Shown piece by piece: positions 15,841 to 23,655 of a DNA stretch of 64,000 bases. Under the pieces are notes generated by a model, which made no database searches, was not told where the DNA came from, and worked only from the letters and a program-made list of their open reading frames with translations. The stretch's first letter is position 1. Every line of letters begins with the position of its first letter. The position numbers and the translations under genes were made by a program. This stretch comes from Occallatibacter riparius (GTDB taxonomy: Bacteria; Acidobacteriota; Terriglobia; Terriglobales; Acidobacteriaceae): the NCBI RefSeq assembly GCF_025264625.1, contig NZ_CP093313.1:4526001-4590000 (forward strand). Direction: 5' to 3'.

Positions 15841-17913
15841 TCACTCCCCGCTCTTCGGCCGACCCGAGAATCCGCTTGCGCTACGCAGTTCATCCGCGTC
15901 CATCAGCTTGCCGTCCATCATCACCACGCGCGTATTGCGCAGATCTCCAATGCGGTGCGAAGGATCGCCCTCCACCAGCACCACATCCGCGTTCTTGCCC
16001 ACCGCAATAGAGCCCGTGGTCTTGTCCGCCTGCACCAGCCGCGCTGGCATGATGGTCGCGGCTTCGAGCGCCTCCTCCGGCGTGAAGCCGGCCGCAACGT
16101 AGAGCTCCAGCTCGCGCACCAGCTCGGCGCCTGATCCATCGGTGCCGGCCACAATGGGAATGCCGTCCTTGTGCATAAGCGCAACGAGATCGCTGAGCTT
16201 CTTGAAGCTCTTGCGGAAATCCTCGCGCGTCAGGTCCCTGGGCACCGCGAAGCCGCCCGTCCTGAAGCCGCGCTCGGTGGCCGGGGGCAGCGTGCCCACA
16301 AACGGCGCATAGGCCGGCGACAGATCTCCATTCTCCGGCACAAACAGCGACTCCACCACCACGAGCGTCGGATCGGCGTAAATGTGCTTCGCGGCCATCG
16401 TGTCGAGCAGCGGCTTGATCGGCGCTGCATCCAGCTTCAGGTCCTTTGCGTAGCGTCCAGTTCCGTTGAAGCGGTTGATGCCGTTCGACGTGTCCACTAT
16501 GTCCTTCGGCATGGCTTCCATTGAGACGAAGTAGATGTGCGTCAGCTCGTCATAACCGGCGGCAATCGCCTCGGAAGGCCGCATTCCCGCGGGAACATGC
16601 CCATGGACATGCAGACCGAGCTTGTGCGCCTCTGCTGCGGCCGGAGCCACCCACGCCGGATTGAAGGTGCCATAGAACTTGATGCCGGTGAAGCCCTCGG
16701 CCTTGGCTTTCTGAACCGCGGCAATGGCCTCTTCCGGAGACGTCGCGATTGTCCCTAGTTGCGCGGAGTTCGGGCCTTTCCCGTCGATGAGCAGCGAAGG
16801 ATACACGTGCGGCATCAGCAGGTCGCCGCTCGCCCGGCGCTTGGCGCGCGCAATCGTCAGATCATTGTTGTTGCCGGGGTCGCGCGCGGACGTGATGCCC
16901 AGCGACAGAAGAAACGGGCCGGCAAAGTCATCGCTCACGTGCTGGTGCGAGTCCCACAAGCCGGGCACCAGCGTCTTGCCGGTCCCATCGATCACCTGCG
17001 CACTCGCGGGCACCTGGGCTGTGCTCGAAGGGCCGACGCTCACGATCTGGCCGTGATCGACTACGATCGTCTGGTTTTCGGCAAATCGCTCCCCATCCAC
17101 AAAAGCGCGTACGTGCGTGAATGCCACGGGGCCCGCAGGAGTTTTGGCAAGGCGTTTGGCGAGCGCAGGGCTCTGCGCCGACAGCGCTTCGTCCTGCGCG
17201 TTCGTCATCGGTACCAGCGCCGATTCATAGCCCGCCGGCAGCACCGCGAGTACGCCCGCTGCACCAAAGAACTTGCCATCTTCCGTAGCCCACATGGGGC
17301 TTGGCGACGGCCCCAGGCCGCTGATGGCCCATGCCACAATCTTCTTCCGCTTGGCGCCTTCGCCCACGGTCAGCTCGGTGAGCCGCTCGGCCCGGGCCTT
17401 GCCACCAGGCAGCAGCGCCAGCGAGTGATCCGGACTGGCGAGCAGGGCCTCGAAAAACGATGAATCGGAGAACGTGCCTCCCACGGCAACGTAGAAGGCG
17501 GAGCCGGGATAGTCGGTCGTGCCCTTGTCCACGGGGGTCTGCCACTTGGCCTGTTTGCCCGAAACTGCAAAGGTCTCGGCCGCGTTGCCGGTGGGCGTGG
17601 AGCCGCGTATCTCCAGCGACGAAGGCATGTGGTCGGCCCCAAGCTGGACCTTTTCATCCACTTCCCACGCCATGCCGCGCAGACGCACGCTCGAGCGTGA
17701 CATCAGGCTGCCGTCCGCCGCAACCCAGTTGTACGACTTCCCGTTTGTGCCGGACGTCGATAGCACCGTGAACTCCCGCGCATCGGCAGGCGGCTTGGCC
17801 AATTGCTCCGGAGGCGTCTGCGAGCCCAGTTGCGAAGCCGATCCGCCGATCAAGAACAACGTGGCACACGTGAAAGACAACCGCCAACGGCGCAGCAACC
17901 GAAACAGACTCAT
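15841..17913 (-). CDS. Secreted amidohydrolase-family protein
   Basis: The protein has 690 residues with an N-terminal signal peptide (CATLFLIGGSASQLGSQ). The first 240 residues form a domain without clear assignment. From about 270 the fold is that of metal-dependent amidohydrolases: strand-rich flank (VRAFVDGERFAENQTIVVDHG), DSHQH (first metal ligands), GIKFYG, HVHGH, THIYF, then the metal Asp in AGTDGSG, and the C-terminal EALEAATIMPARLVQAD...GSIAVGKNADVVLVEGDP. Such enzymes hydrolyse amide or ester bonds in the periplasm or outside; imidazolonepropionase/prolidase-like members are closest. The substrate cannot be told. It lies 45 bases beyond the recG start on the same strand. Confidence 0.88.
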   Translation of the reverse strand: MSLFRLLRRWRLSFTCATLFLIGGSASQLGSQTPPEQLAKPPADAREFTVLSTSGTNGKSYNWVAADGSLMSRSSVRLRGMAWEVDEKVQLGADHMPSSLEIRGSTPTGNAAETFAVSGKQAKWQTPVDKGTTDYPGSAFYVAVGGTFSDSSFFEALLASPDHSLALLPGGKARAERLTELTVGEGAKRKKIVAWAISGLGPSPSPMWATEDGKFFGAAGVLAVLPAGYESALVPMTNAQDEALSAQSPALAKRLAKTPAGPVAFTHVRAFVDGERFAENQTIVVDHGQIVSVGPSSTAQVPASAQVIDGTGKTLVPGLWDSHQHVSDDFAGPFLLSLGITSARDPGNNNDLTIARAKRRASGDLLMPHVYPSLLIDGKGPNSAQLGTIATSPEEAIAAVQKAKAEGFTGIKFYGTFNPAWVAPAAAEAHKLGLHVHGHVPAGMRPSEAIAAGYDELTHIYFVSMEAMPKDIVDTSNGINRFNGTGRYAKDLKLDAAPIKPLLDTMAAKHIYADPTLVVVESLFVPENGDLSPAYAPFVGTLPPATERGFRTGGFAVPRDLTREDFRKSFKKLSDLVALMHKDGIPIVAGTDGSGAELVRELELYVAAGFTPEEALEAATIMPARLVQADKTTGSIAVGKNADVVLVEGDPSHRIGDLRNTRVVMMDGKLMDADELRSASGFSGRPKSGE

Positions 17914-18065
17914 AGGAGAGACCTCGCAACAGGAGCAGGGATACTTGTGGGTGCGATCATACTATCCGCTGCTGGCGCCGTGAAATCGCGTCATTTGGGT
18001 CCCGACGGCCGCACGCAAAGCAAAGCGGGCAGCGTGACGCTGCCCGCCTATCGACCACCCGACCA

Positions 18066-18083
18066 CGTGATCACCTGATCACG
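18066..18083. repeat. Palindrome in a wordy intergenic tract
   Basis: CGTGATCA and TGATCACG face each other across two bases, within a tract (18040-18090) of repeated GACCAC and TGATCAC words just after the stop codon of the cNMP-fold gene. It is a possible terminator element. The same words occur near 20030-20075. Confidence 0.45.
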
Positions 18084-18089
18084 CGACCA

Positions 18090-18512
18090 CTATCCCTTAC
18101 ACGCAGCGATCCGCGCCGTCCGCACTTCGGCCGCCAGCACCTTCAGGATCAGCACGGCCACGCCCGGCTCAGTCAGCATCATCTTCGAGAACTCATCGCG
18201 CCCAACGAAGCTGACGTCCGCACCCTGCTTGGCCTTGGCGGAGAGCGAATAGCGCGAGTTGCTCACCACAGCCGGCAGTCCCAGCAGCGATCCCGGCTCT
18301 GCTTTCATATCCATAACCGCGTCGCCGTCTCGCGTGCGCATGGCGATCGTCACCGTTCCGCCGTGGACGATATACACACCCACCGGATCATCGCCTTGGT
18401 AAAAGAGCGCGCGATCCTCCGAGCAGTCGACCGGGATCGAGCGTCCTTTCAGGACCCGGATCAACTCCTCATCGCCGACAAAAGCTGAAGCATCGAAGTT
18501 CACGAGAGCCAT
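18090..18512 (-). CDS. Cyclic nucleotide-binding-fold (Crp N-terminal domain) protein
   Basis: The gene encodes about 140 residues made up almost entirely of one cNMP-binding beta-barrel: FYQGDDPVGVYIVHGGTV, followed by GSLLGLPAVVSNSRYSLSAK and DEFSKMMLTEP. It lacks the winged-helix DNA-binding half of Crp/Fnr regulators, so it is not a stand-alone transcription factor. The phosphate-binding cassette does not show the canonical Arg-x-Ala-Thr/Ser, so nucleotide binding is doubtful. The start at 18512 (MALVNFD) is preferred over 18533; neither has a strong ribosome site. Confidence 0.78.
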   Translation of the reverse strand: MALVNFDASAFVGDEELIRVLKGRSIPVDCSEDRALFYQGDDPVGVYIVHGGTVTIAMRTRDGDAVMDMKAEPGSLLGLPAVVSNSRYSLSAKAKQGADVSFVGRDEFSKMMLTEPGVAVLILKVLAAEVRTARIAACKG

Positions 18513-18884
18513 TCTTGCATGCGCGAAAAGCATGAAAAAGTGAGCTGCGTCACACCTCGATGTTTATTTGGAGAGACGCGGTCCACGTTAGCCAGCCTGA
18601 CTCGCCGGTCATCGCCTGCAAAATGGATTGCCCGTAGCGTCGCTCCGTCCGGTCAACCACGACGGCGCCTGCGGGCCGAAATCGCTCGCTATGCGCCCGC
18701 ATAAATTGAAGTCCGTGATGATTCAGAACGGTCCACTGCTGAAGCGCTGGGATGGAGTGAACACGCCTCCACCGCGCAAAGGCCCCAGCCGACCCGCAGC
18801 CTGATGAACTAGTCCTGAAACACTGCTGTCCGGCTTGTCACGTTTAGCTCGTGAGAACGAGAGCCGCCCCCGTAGGCTCGCATC
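18513..18884. other. Intergenic region between divergent genes
   Basis: About 370 bases separate the cNMP-fold gene (minus) from the secreted lectin-fold gene (plus). A small inverted repeat, CTCGT and ACGAG across four bases, lies near 18848-18861, shortly before the right-hand start. No small gene or consensus promoter was recognised. Confidence 0.35.
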
Positions 18885-20033
18885 ATGAAGAAGAAGCTTC
18901 CCCCACATTGGCTCGGTGCGCTGGCCATGTGCGTACTTTTGCTCTCGCAACATTCGACGGCGCAAGCCGCAAAGCCGCTCAACGTTAGCATGACCGCGGA
19001 ACACTGGCAGACGAAGGAGAACGCGGAGTTCCTGCGCGAGCTGGGCTTCTATCACGGCCTCATGCGCCTCAACAGCGGCGATGCCGTGCTCAAAGACGTG
19101 ACATTCGCTAACGGGACGATCGAATTTGACGTGAATACAGTGGGCCGGGGAGCGCCCGGAATCGCATTTCATCAGCGGGACGACAAGAATTTCGAGCTTT
19201 TATACCTTCGCCCCGACCCTGCCTGTCCAGCGTTCAAGGCTTGCATCCAGTATGCCCCGCAGACGCACGGCGTGTTGTTATGGGATCTCTTCCCGCAATA
19301 TCAAACACGAGCGCCGCTGCGCGAGAACGGTTGGAACCATATCAGAATGGTGATCTCCGGCCGCCGCATGAACGTCTTCGTAAACGATGCCGCAGTCCCC
19401 ACACTGGAAGTTGGCAGGCTCGAGGGAGACGTAATGATTGGAAGCTTGCGCCTTCAAGGGCCAGCCACATTCGCCAACATGGTGATCACTCCAGATGCGG
19501 TGGAAGGGCTTTCGCCGCAGCCGGCCAAAGACGCGCTGGAAGACGACTCCGGCTTGATCCGAGATTGGCGCCTGTCACCCTTTCTCTCGCTGGCGAAAGG
19601 CAAGGACCCGGGCTATGCGGAGCTGCCCTCTGCCTCGCAGCCATGGAGAGACATACGCGTTGAGCGGAATGGATTGGTGAATCTGAGTCGCGAGTACGGC
19701 CTTCCCGTGACCGGTCGGAACCGCGCCCTGGCATGGGTCACAACAAAGATAAGTTCCGACAAGAAGCGGTCGGCGAATGCCCAGATTGGCTGGACGCGTG
19801 AGGTGTGGGTCTTCGTGAATGGAAAGCTGGTCTATGCCGACAAGAATTTCTTCGACTCTGAAGCCGATAGAAAGATTCCTGATGGCCGATGCTCGCTCGA
19901 GAATGGAGCCTTCACGCTGCCTCTGGAGGCAGGGGACAACGAAATCGCCGTAGCTATCGCGGACGACTTCTTTGGGTGGGGACTGATGATGCGCCTGGAT
20001 GACCCGCAAGGAGTTCACCTGGCATCAAGGTGA
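18885..20033 (+). CDS. Secreted protein with concanavalin-like and carbohydrate-binding-type domains
   Basis: The protein has 382 residues with a signal peptide (ALAMCVLLLSQHSTAQA). The first half (about 50-205) resembles a LamG/DUF1080-like jelly roll: FANGTIEFDVNT, GIAFHQRDDKNFELLYLRP, NHIRMVISGRRMNVFVND. The second half (about 220-380) reads as a galactose-binding-type beta domain with VWVFVNGKLVY and AGDNEIAVAIADDFFGWG. No catalytic residues are apparent, so a sugar-binding role is plausible but untested. The ATG at 18885 begins the signal peptide; the ribosome site is weak. It converges on the Dus gene. Confidence 0.72.
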   Translation: MKKKLPPHWLGALAMCVLLLSQHSTAQAAKPLNVSMTAEHWQTKENAEFLRELGFYHGLMRLNSGDAVLKDVTFANGTIEFDVNTVGRGAPGIAFHQRDDKNFELLYLRPDPACPAFKACIQYAPQTHGVLLWDLFPQYQTRAPLRENGWNHIRMVISGRRMNVFVNDAAVPTLEVGRLEGDVMIGSLRLQGPATFANMVITPDAVEGLSPQPAKDALEDDSGLIRDWRLSPFLSLAKGKDPGYAELPSASQPWRDIRVERNGLVNLSREYGLPVTGRNRALAWVTTKISSDKKRSANAQIGWTREVWVFVNGKLVYADKNFFDSEADRKIPDGRCSLENGAFTLPLEAGDNEIAVAIADDFFGWGLMMRLDDPQGVHLASR

Positions 20034-20106
20034 CGACCACCTGACCAACTGCTCACCTGACCATTACCCTTTTACAGCCGCAATCCGTGCAGTGGCCGAT
20101 CGAGAT

Positions 20107-21324
20107 CTAATCGCATACCAGCGCAGCGCCTTCGGGATACTCCACCTCAGGCTCCGAATCGAGCTCGGCCGCTGCGCCCTCGGCCAGGCGCGTGGTGAAG
20201 AAGGTATCCACCTGCTCCAGGACCGCGGCGCCGGTCTTCGCCTGGTAGATGGAGGCCCGCAGCTTCGCCCCGCCCGGCACGCCGTGGGTGAACCATGACG
20301 CAAACTGCTTCATCTTTCCGGCTACTTCGCGCACGGCGGCGTTCTTGTCGCCCGCGGAGGCCTCAGACTCATCGAGCAGCATCTGGAAATACGCTCGGAT
20401 CATCCGGTACCTATCCTCAACGGTCGGCTGATCGTAGCTGCCGGTCGCGGTGTACTGGGCAATCTGGCGGAAGATCCACGGGTTCGCCGGCGCAGCGCGG
20501 CCAATCATCACCGCATCGCAGCCGGTCTTCGCGATCATCGCCGCCGCATCCTCAGGCGTGCGGATGTCGCCATTGCCGATCACCGGAATCGACACAGCCT
20601 GCTTGATAGCGGCGATCCACTCCCAGCGCGCCTGGCCCGTATAGGCCTGCTCGCGGGTGCGGGCGTGCAGGGCCACGGCGTTCAGACCCTCGCTTTCGGC
20701 CATCCGCGCCAGTTCCACGCAGACGATGTTGGTGTCGTTCCATCCCAGCCGGAACTTCACGGTGAAGGGAATCGTGACCGCTTCGCGCACCGCGCGGAAG
20801 ATCTCGCCGATCCTGGGCAAATCGCGGAGTAGCCCCGACCCGCCATTGCAGCCCACCACGCGCTTGGCCGGGCAGCCCAGATTCAGGTCCACCGTGTCGA
20901 AGCCGGTGTCCTGGATGATGCGGGCGGCCTCGGAAAGCGTCTCGGGGTTCGATCCGAAAATCTGTGCCGAAATGGGATGCTCATCCTCATAAAAAGTGAG
21001 ATAGCGCTTGCGCTTCGATTCGCGCATCCGTGAGAGCCCATCGGCCGAGGTGAACTCGGTCATCAGGAGCCCGCAACCGGACTGCTGATTGGTAACGTCG
21101 GCATCAATACCGGTTTCGACGGTTGTCCCTTTATCCCCCTCTGTCCCTGCAGTAAACAAGCTGGCGTGGCGGATGAAGCGCCGGAACACGGTATCGGTGA
21201 CGCCGGCCATAGGCGCCAGCACGGTCGCCGGGGCCACCCGCACGGGACCGATGCTCATCTCCGCCGGCACACGCGCTTCGGCGGGCATCTCGTGCTCGAT
21301 TGGGTTGTCCCAGTGCTTCTTCAC
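20107..21324 (-). CDS. dusB: tRNA-dihydrouridine synthase
   Basis: This 405-residue flavoenzyme reduces specific uridines of tRNA to dihydrouridine with NAD(P)H. Family blocks are VLAPMAGVTDTVFRRF (FMN site), GLLMTEFTSADGL, PISAQIFGSNPE, VDLNLGCPAKRVVGCNGGSG with the catalytic Cys, IPFTVKFRLGW, ALHARTREQAYTG and IGNGDIRTPEDA. The assignment to the DusB branch is by overall resemblance. A GTG at 21324 is chosen because AGAGG lies 7 bases upstream; a GTG at 21345 and an ATG at 21288 are alternatives. An Ala/Glu-rich C-terminal extension follows the helical domain. It lies downstream of rpmE on the same strand, separated by about 260 bases with repeats. Confidence 0.93.
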   Translation of the reverse strand: MKKHWDNPIEHEMPAEARVPAEMSIGPVRVAPATVLAPMAGVTDTVFRRFIRHASLFTAGTEGDKGTTVETGIDADVTNQQSGCGLLMTEFTSADGLSRMRESKRKRYLTFYEDEHPISAQIFGSNPETLSEAARIIQDTGFDTVDLNLGCPAKRVVGCNGGSGLLRDLPRIGEIFRAVREAVTIPFTVKFRLGWNDTNIVCVELARMAESEGLNAVALHARTREQAYTGQARWEWIAAIKQAVSIPVIGNGDIRTPEDAAAMIAKTGCDAVMIGRAAPANPWIFRQIAQYTATGSYDQPTVEDRYRMIRAYFQMLLDESEASAGDKNAAVREVAGKMKQFASWFTHGVPGGAKLRASIYQAKTGAAVLEQVDTFFTTRLAEGAAAELDSEPEVEYPEGAALVCD

Positions 21325-21362
21325 CGTGAATCCTCTGCCAGCCACTTCAGCTTTTTAGCTCC

Positions 21363-21488
21363 TAGCTTCTAGCCTCTAGCTCTTTCCGCTAGCGGTCAAC
21401 CATTTATGGTTTTCGTCCGGCCGTTTCGGGCACAGAAGTGCGATCTGGCCGATACACTCCGCACCACCACATCACTAGCTAGAAGCTA
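21363..21488. repeat. Long-range inverted repeat built of TAGCT words
   Basis: TAGCTTCTAGC at 21363-21373 and its exact complement GCTAGAAGCTA at 21478-21488 bracket the rpmE-dus gap. Each arm lies in a run of near-copies (CTAGCCTCTAGC; AGCTAACGGCTACAAGCTAA). This could form a long stem between the two genes; its function is unknown. Confidence 0.6.
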
Positions 21489-21527
21489 ACGGCTACAAGC
21501 TAAGTGCTGCTTTCCCCCAAACACGCT

Positions 21528-21553
21528 AAGGCCCCCGCCGCGGCGGAGGCCTT
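21528..21553 (-). terminator. Terminator-like hairpin after rpmE
   Basis: AAGGCC-C-CCGCCG and CGGCGG-A-GGCCTT form a nearly perfect 13-bp stem with no loop bases, beginning 30 bases past the rpmE stop. The downstream side has only a weak T-run, so it may be a terminator or an mRNA stabiliser. Confidence 0.55.
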
Positions 21554-21582
21554 TGAAAGCCAAATTGCTGATCAGGCTCGGG

Positions 21583-21798
21583 TTACTTCGCGTCGGCCTT
21601 GGCGTACTTGCGGCGGAACCGCTCCACGCGGCCAGCCGTGTCGACCAGGCGCTGCTTGCCCGTGAAGAACGGGTGGCAAGTCGAGCAGATTTCCACGTGA
21701 ATGTCGCCCTTGTGGGTCGAACGCGTCTCAAAGTTGTTGCCGCAGGCGCAGACAACCCGCACCGGGGCATAGTTGGGATGAATTTTTTCCTTGGGCAT
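21583..21798 (-). CDS. rpmE: 50S ribosomal protein L31 (zinc-binding type)
   Basis: This is a 71-residue large-subunit ribosomal protein. The sequence begins MPKEKIHPNY, has VCACGNNFETRST and ICSTCHPFFTGKQRLVDTAGR, and ends in a basic tail. The Cys residues (CAC, CSTC) mark the zinc-containing form of L31. An upstream in-frame start at 21867 would add 23 residues unlike any L31, so 21798 is used. It is transcribed alone, divergent from the cytochrome c gene. Confidence 0.96.
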   Translation of the reverse strand: MPKEKIHPNYAPVRVVCACGNNFETRSTHKGDIHVEICSTCHPFFTGKQRLVDTAGRVERFRRKYAKADAK

Positions 21799-21897
21799 CT
21801 GTCTTGTAAAACACCTTTCCTGCAGTCTTTTTATTGTATTTGGAACTAAGCGCATTGGCAATTCCATAGATCACGTAGCAACGTGACAAATCTGGCC

Positions 21898-21903
21898 TAT
21901 AAT
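21898..21903 (+). promoter_or_regulatory. Possible -10 element for the cytochrome c gene
   Basis: An exact TATAAT lies 69 bases before the cytochrome c start in an otherwise GC-rich gap. No good -35 hexamer is found at 16-18 bases upstream, so only the -10 is proposed. Confidence 0.35.
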
Positions 21904-21972
21904 GTGGCCGCAATCAAAAAACAGCTGCACGGATGCCGATTCCTCCGACACCGGCAACTGAGGAGATGACCA

Positions 21973-22449
21973 ATGCGGAAACCCTTACTCCTCCTGCCCG
22001 CTGTGCTCGTTATGGCCTACGCAGGTTCGCTCGTCTCGCAGCAAAAACCCGCGCACAAGCCGGCACCCTCCGAGGCCGCCCCGCCTGCCACAATCCAGGT
22101 CGAGCCTCCCAGGCCAGAGGTCAAACAGATATATAAGAACGACTGCGCCATCTGCCACGGCGATACCGGCGATGGTAAAGGCGATATCGGAAAGACCATG
22201 ACTCTGGACGATTGGACGAGCCCCACCGCCCTGGCAGGCAAAAGCGATGAACAGCTCTTTAACGCGATTCGCAAAGGGAGCGACGGCAAAATGCCTCCCG
22301 AGGATGCTGCGCGGGCTAAGGATAACGAGATTCGCGGGCTTGTGAAATACATCCGCGGCATGGCGAAACCCGGCCAGCCTGCAGCGGAACCGGCAGCGCA
22401 GCCTGCCGCAACTCCGGCTCCGGCGAGTTCGTCGCCAACGACTAAGTAA
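21973..22449 (+). CDS. Small exported c-type cytochrome
   Basis: This 158-residue periplasmic or membrane-linked electron carrier has a signal peptide (LLLLPAVLVMAYAGSLVS), an Ala/Pro-rich spacer, then a class I cytochrome c domain (about 50-130) with heme site NDCAICHGDTGDGKG and a distal Met in DGKMPPEDA, ending in VKYIRGMAK. The tail is Pro/Ala/Ser-rich. The ATG at 21973 has GAGGAG 8 bases upstream. No oxidase genes are adjacent, so its redox partner is unknown. Confidence 0.9.
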   Translation: MRKPLLLLPAVLVMAYAGSLVSQQKPAHKPAPSEAAPPATIQVEPPRPEVKQIYKNDCAICHGDTGDGKGDIGKTMTLDDWTSPTALAGKSDEQLFNAIRKGSDGKMPPEDAARAKDNEIRGLVKYIRGMAKPGQPAAEPAAQPAATPAPASSSPTTK

Positions 22450-22514
22450 CGGAACGCAGTATCCACCCTGGCTGGCAAGGCACCAATGCGCGGCCAGGGT
22501 TGGAACCGACATCT

Positions 22515-23351
22515 TTACGGTGCGCCGGCCGCAATAAACGGCTGGGCCAATGCCTGTGCGATCCCTTTCTCCACCAGCGGCGCCATGATGGCGTACCCCG
22601 CAGGCAGCGGATGCACCCCATCCTTGCTCAGGTTCGCCGGCAGGCCGCCACGCTCATCTTTCATCGCCGAGTAGTAATCCACATACACGTAGCCCTTTTG
22701 CGCGGCGTAATCCTTCATCCACGCATTCAGCTTCACGATCTTCGGTGCCGGCTCGAGCCCCGGATGCCATGGAAAATCGTAGGCCGGCAGCACCGAGCAC
22801 AGGACCACCTTTATTTGGTTGGCGCGGGCGAGGTCCGCCATCGACTCGATGTTTGCCTCGGATTGCGCCAGCGTCATTGGGCCAGTATTGCCGGCAATGT
22901 CGTTTGTGCCGGCCAGGATCACCACCACCTTTGGCTTCAGGTCGATCACATCCTGCCGGAAGCGGACCAGCATTTGCGGCGAGGTCTGCCCGCTGATGCC
23001 GCGATTGATGTACGGTTTCGTGGCGAAGTCGCCGCCCGGCTTGTCAAAGTGCCAGCCTTCCGTAATGGAGTCGCCCATGAAGACGACGCGGTTCTCGCCG
23101 GCGGCCGGCGGGGGCAGCGCGACGTCGGCATCGTGGAAGCGCTCCAGCCAGCCGAAGTCGTTCAGGAGCTGCTTGTCGTGGGCGGTCCAGTAGGCGTCCG
23201 CCGGATGGCCACTAGCCGTTGTTTGCGGAACCGCCTTTGCCGGTGCCGGAGCCTGCGTTTCCGGTTTACTCGCAGGTTCCTGCGCGGACGCGGACTGAAA
23301 TAGAAACACTGCAATAGCAAGAGCCGCCAATGCGCCACAGACTCGATTCAC
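22515..23351 (-). CDS. Secreted SGNH/GDSL-family hydrolase
   Basis: This exported esterase- or lipase-like enzyme has 278 residues. After the signal peptide (GALAALAIAVFLFQSASAQ) and a Pro/Ala linker come the four SGNH blocks: FMGDSITEGW (nucleophile Ser), NRGISGQTS (Gly), ILAGTNDIAGN (Asn) and DGVHPLPAGY (Asp and His). This resembles acyl-esterases acting on sugars or acyl-glycerols. The GTG at 23351 has AGGGGG 6 bases upstream; a start at 23417 would place 22 odd residues before the signal peptide. Confidence 0.9.
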   Translation of the reverse strand: MNRVCGALAALAIAVFLFQSASAQEPASKPETQAPAPAKAVPQTTASGHPADAYWTAHDKQLLNDFGWLERFHDADVALPPPAAGENRVVFMGDSITEGWHFDKPGGDFATKPYINRGISGQTSPQMLVRFRQDVIDLKPKVVVILAGTNDIAGNTGPMTLAQSEANIESMADLARANQIKVVLCSVLPAYDFPWHPGLEPAPKIVKLNAWMKDYAAQKGYVYVDYYSAMKDERGGLPANLSKDGVHPLPAGYAIMAPLVEKGIAQALAQPFIAAGAP

Positions 23352-23655
23352 CTTAACCCCCTGAAAGTTCTGCGCTTCCGATTTTAAGCAACCGCAGCCA
23401 TTCGTGTGTGGGAACACGCCGTAAAGAGTCTACGTAACTGTCCAGGACCGAAGGGAATGATGGGGGGAATGCTGCGGGCCCGAAGCGTTAATGGGTATCC
23501 GGTGCGCTCAAATGCACGGTGAATGACTCTACTTAGAACGAGGCAAAGAACCATTGTTGTTCTTCCAGCCGCTCGCGCTCGGTCCTCGCCGGGCCCATCC
23601 GGGCTGAAGAATACGCCGGCGGACACACCCGCAAGGGCTCGTCCGCCGGCCTTCG
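23352..23655. other. Intergenic region holding a hairpin
   Basis: About 300 bases lie between the end of the SBBP gene and the start of the SGNH hydrolase gene, both on the minus strand. A strong inverted repeat (23615-23650) sits just after the SBBP stop. The rest must carry the SGNH promoter; an open frame on the minus strand (23384-23659) has no ribosome site or recognisable product. Confidence 0.4.
23615..23650 (-). terminator. Hairpin after the SBBP-repeat gene
   Basis: GCCGGCGGAC and GTCCGCCGGC are a perfect 10-bp inverted repeat with a 16-base loop, starting 5 bases after the stop codon of the SBBP gene. T content downstream on the minus strand is modest, so this is a probable rather than textbook terminator. 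Confidence 0.5.
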
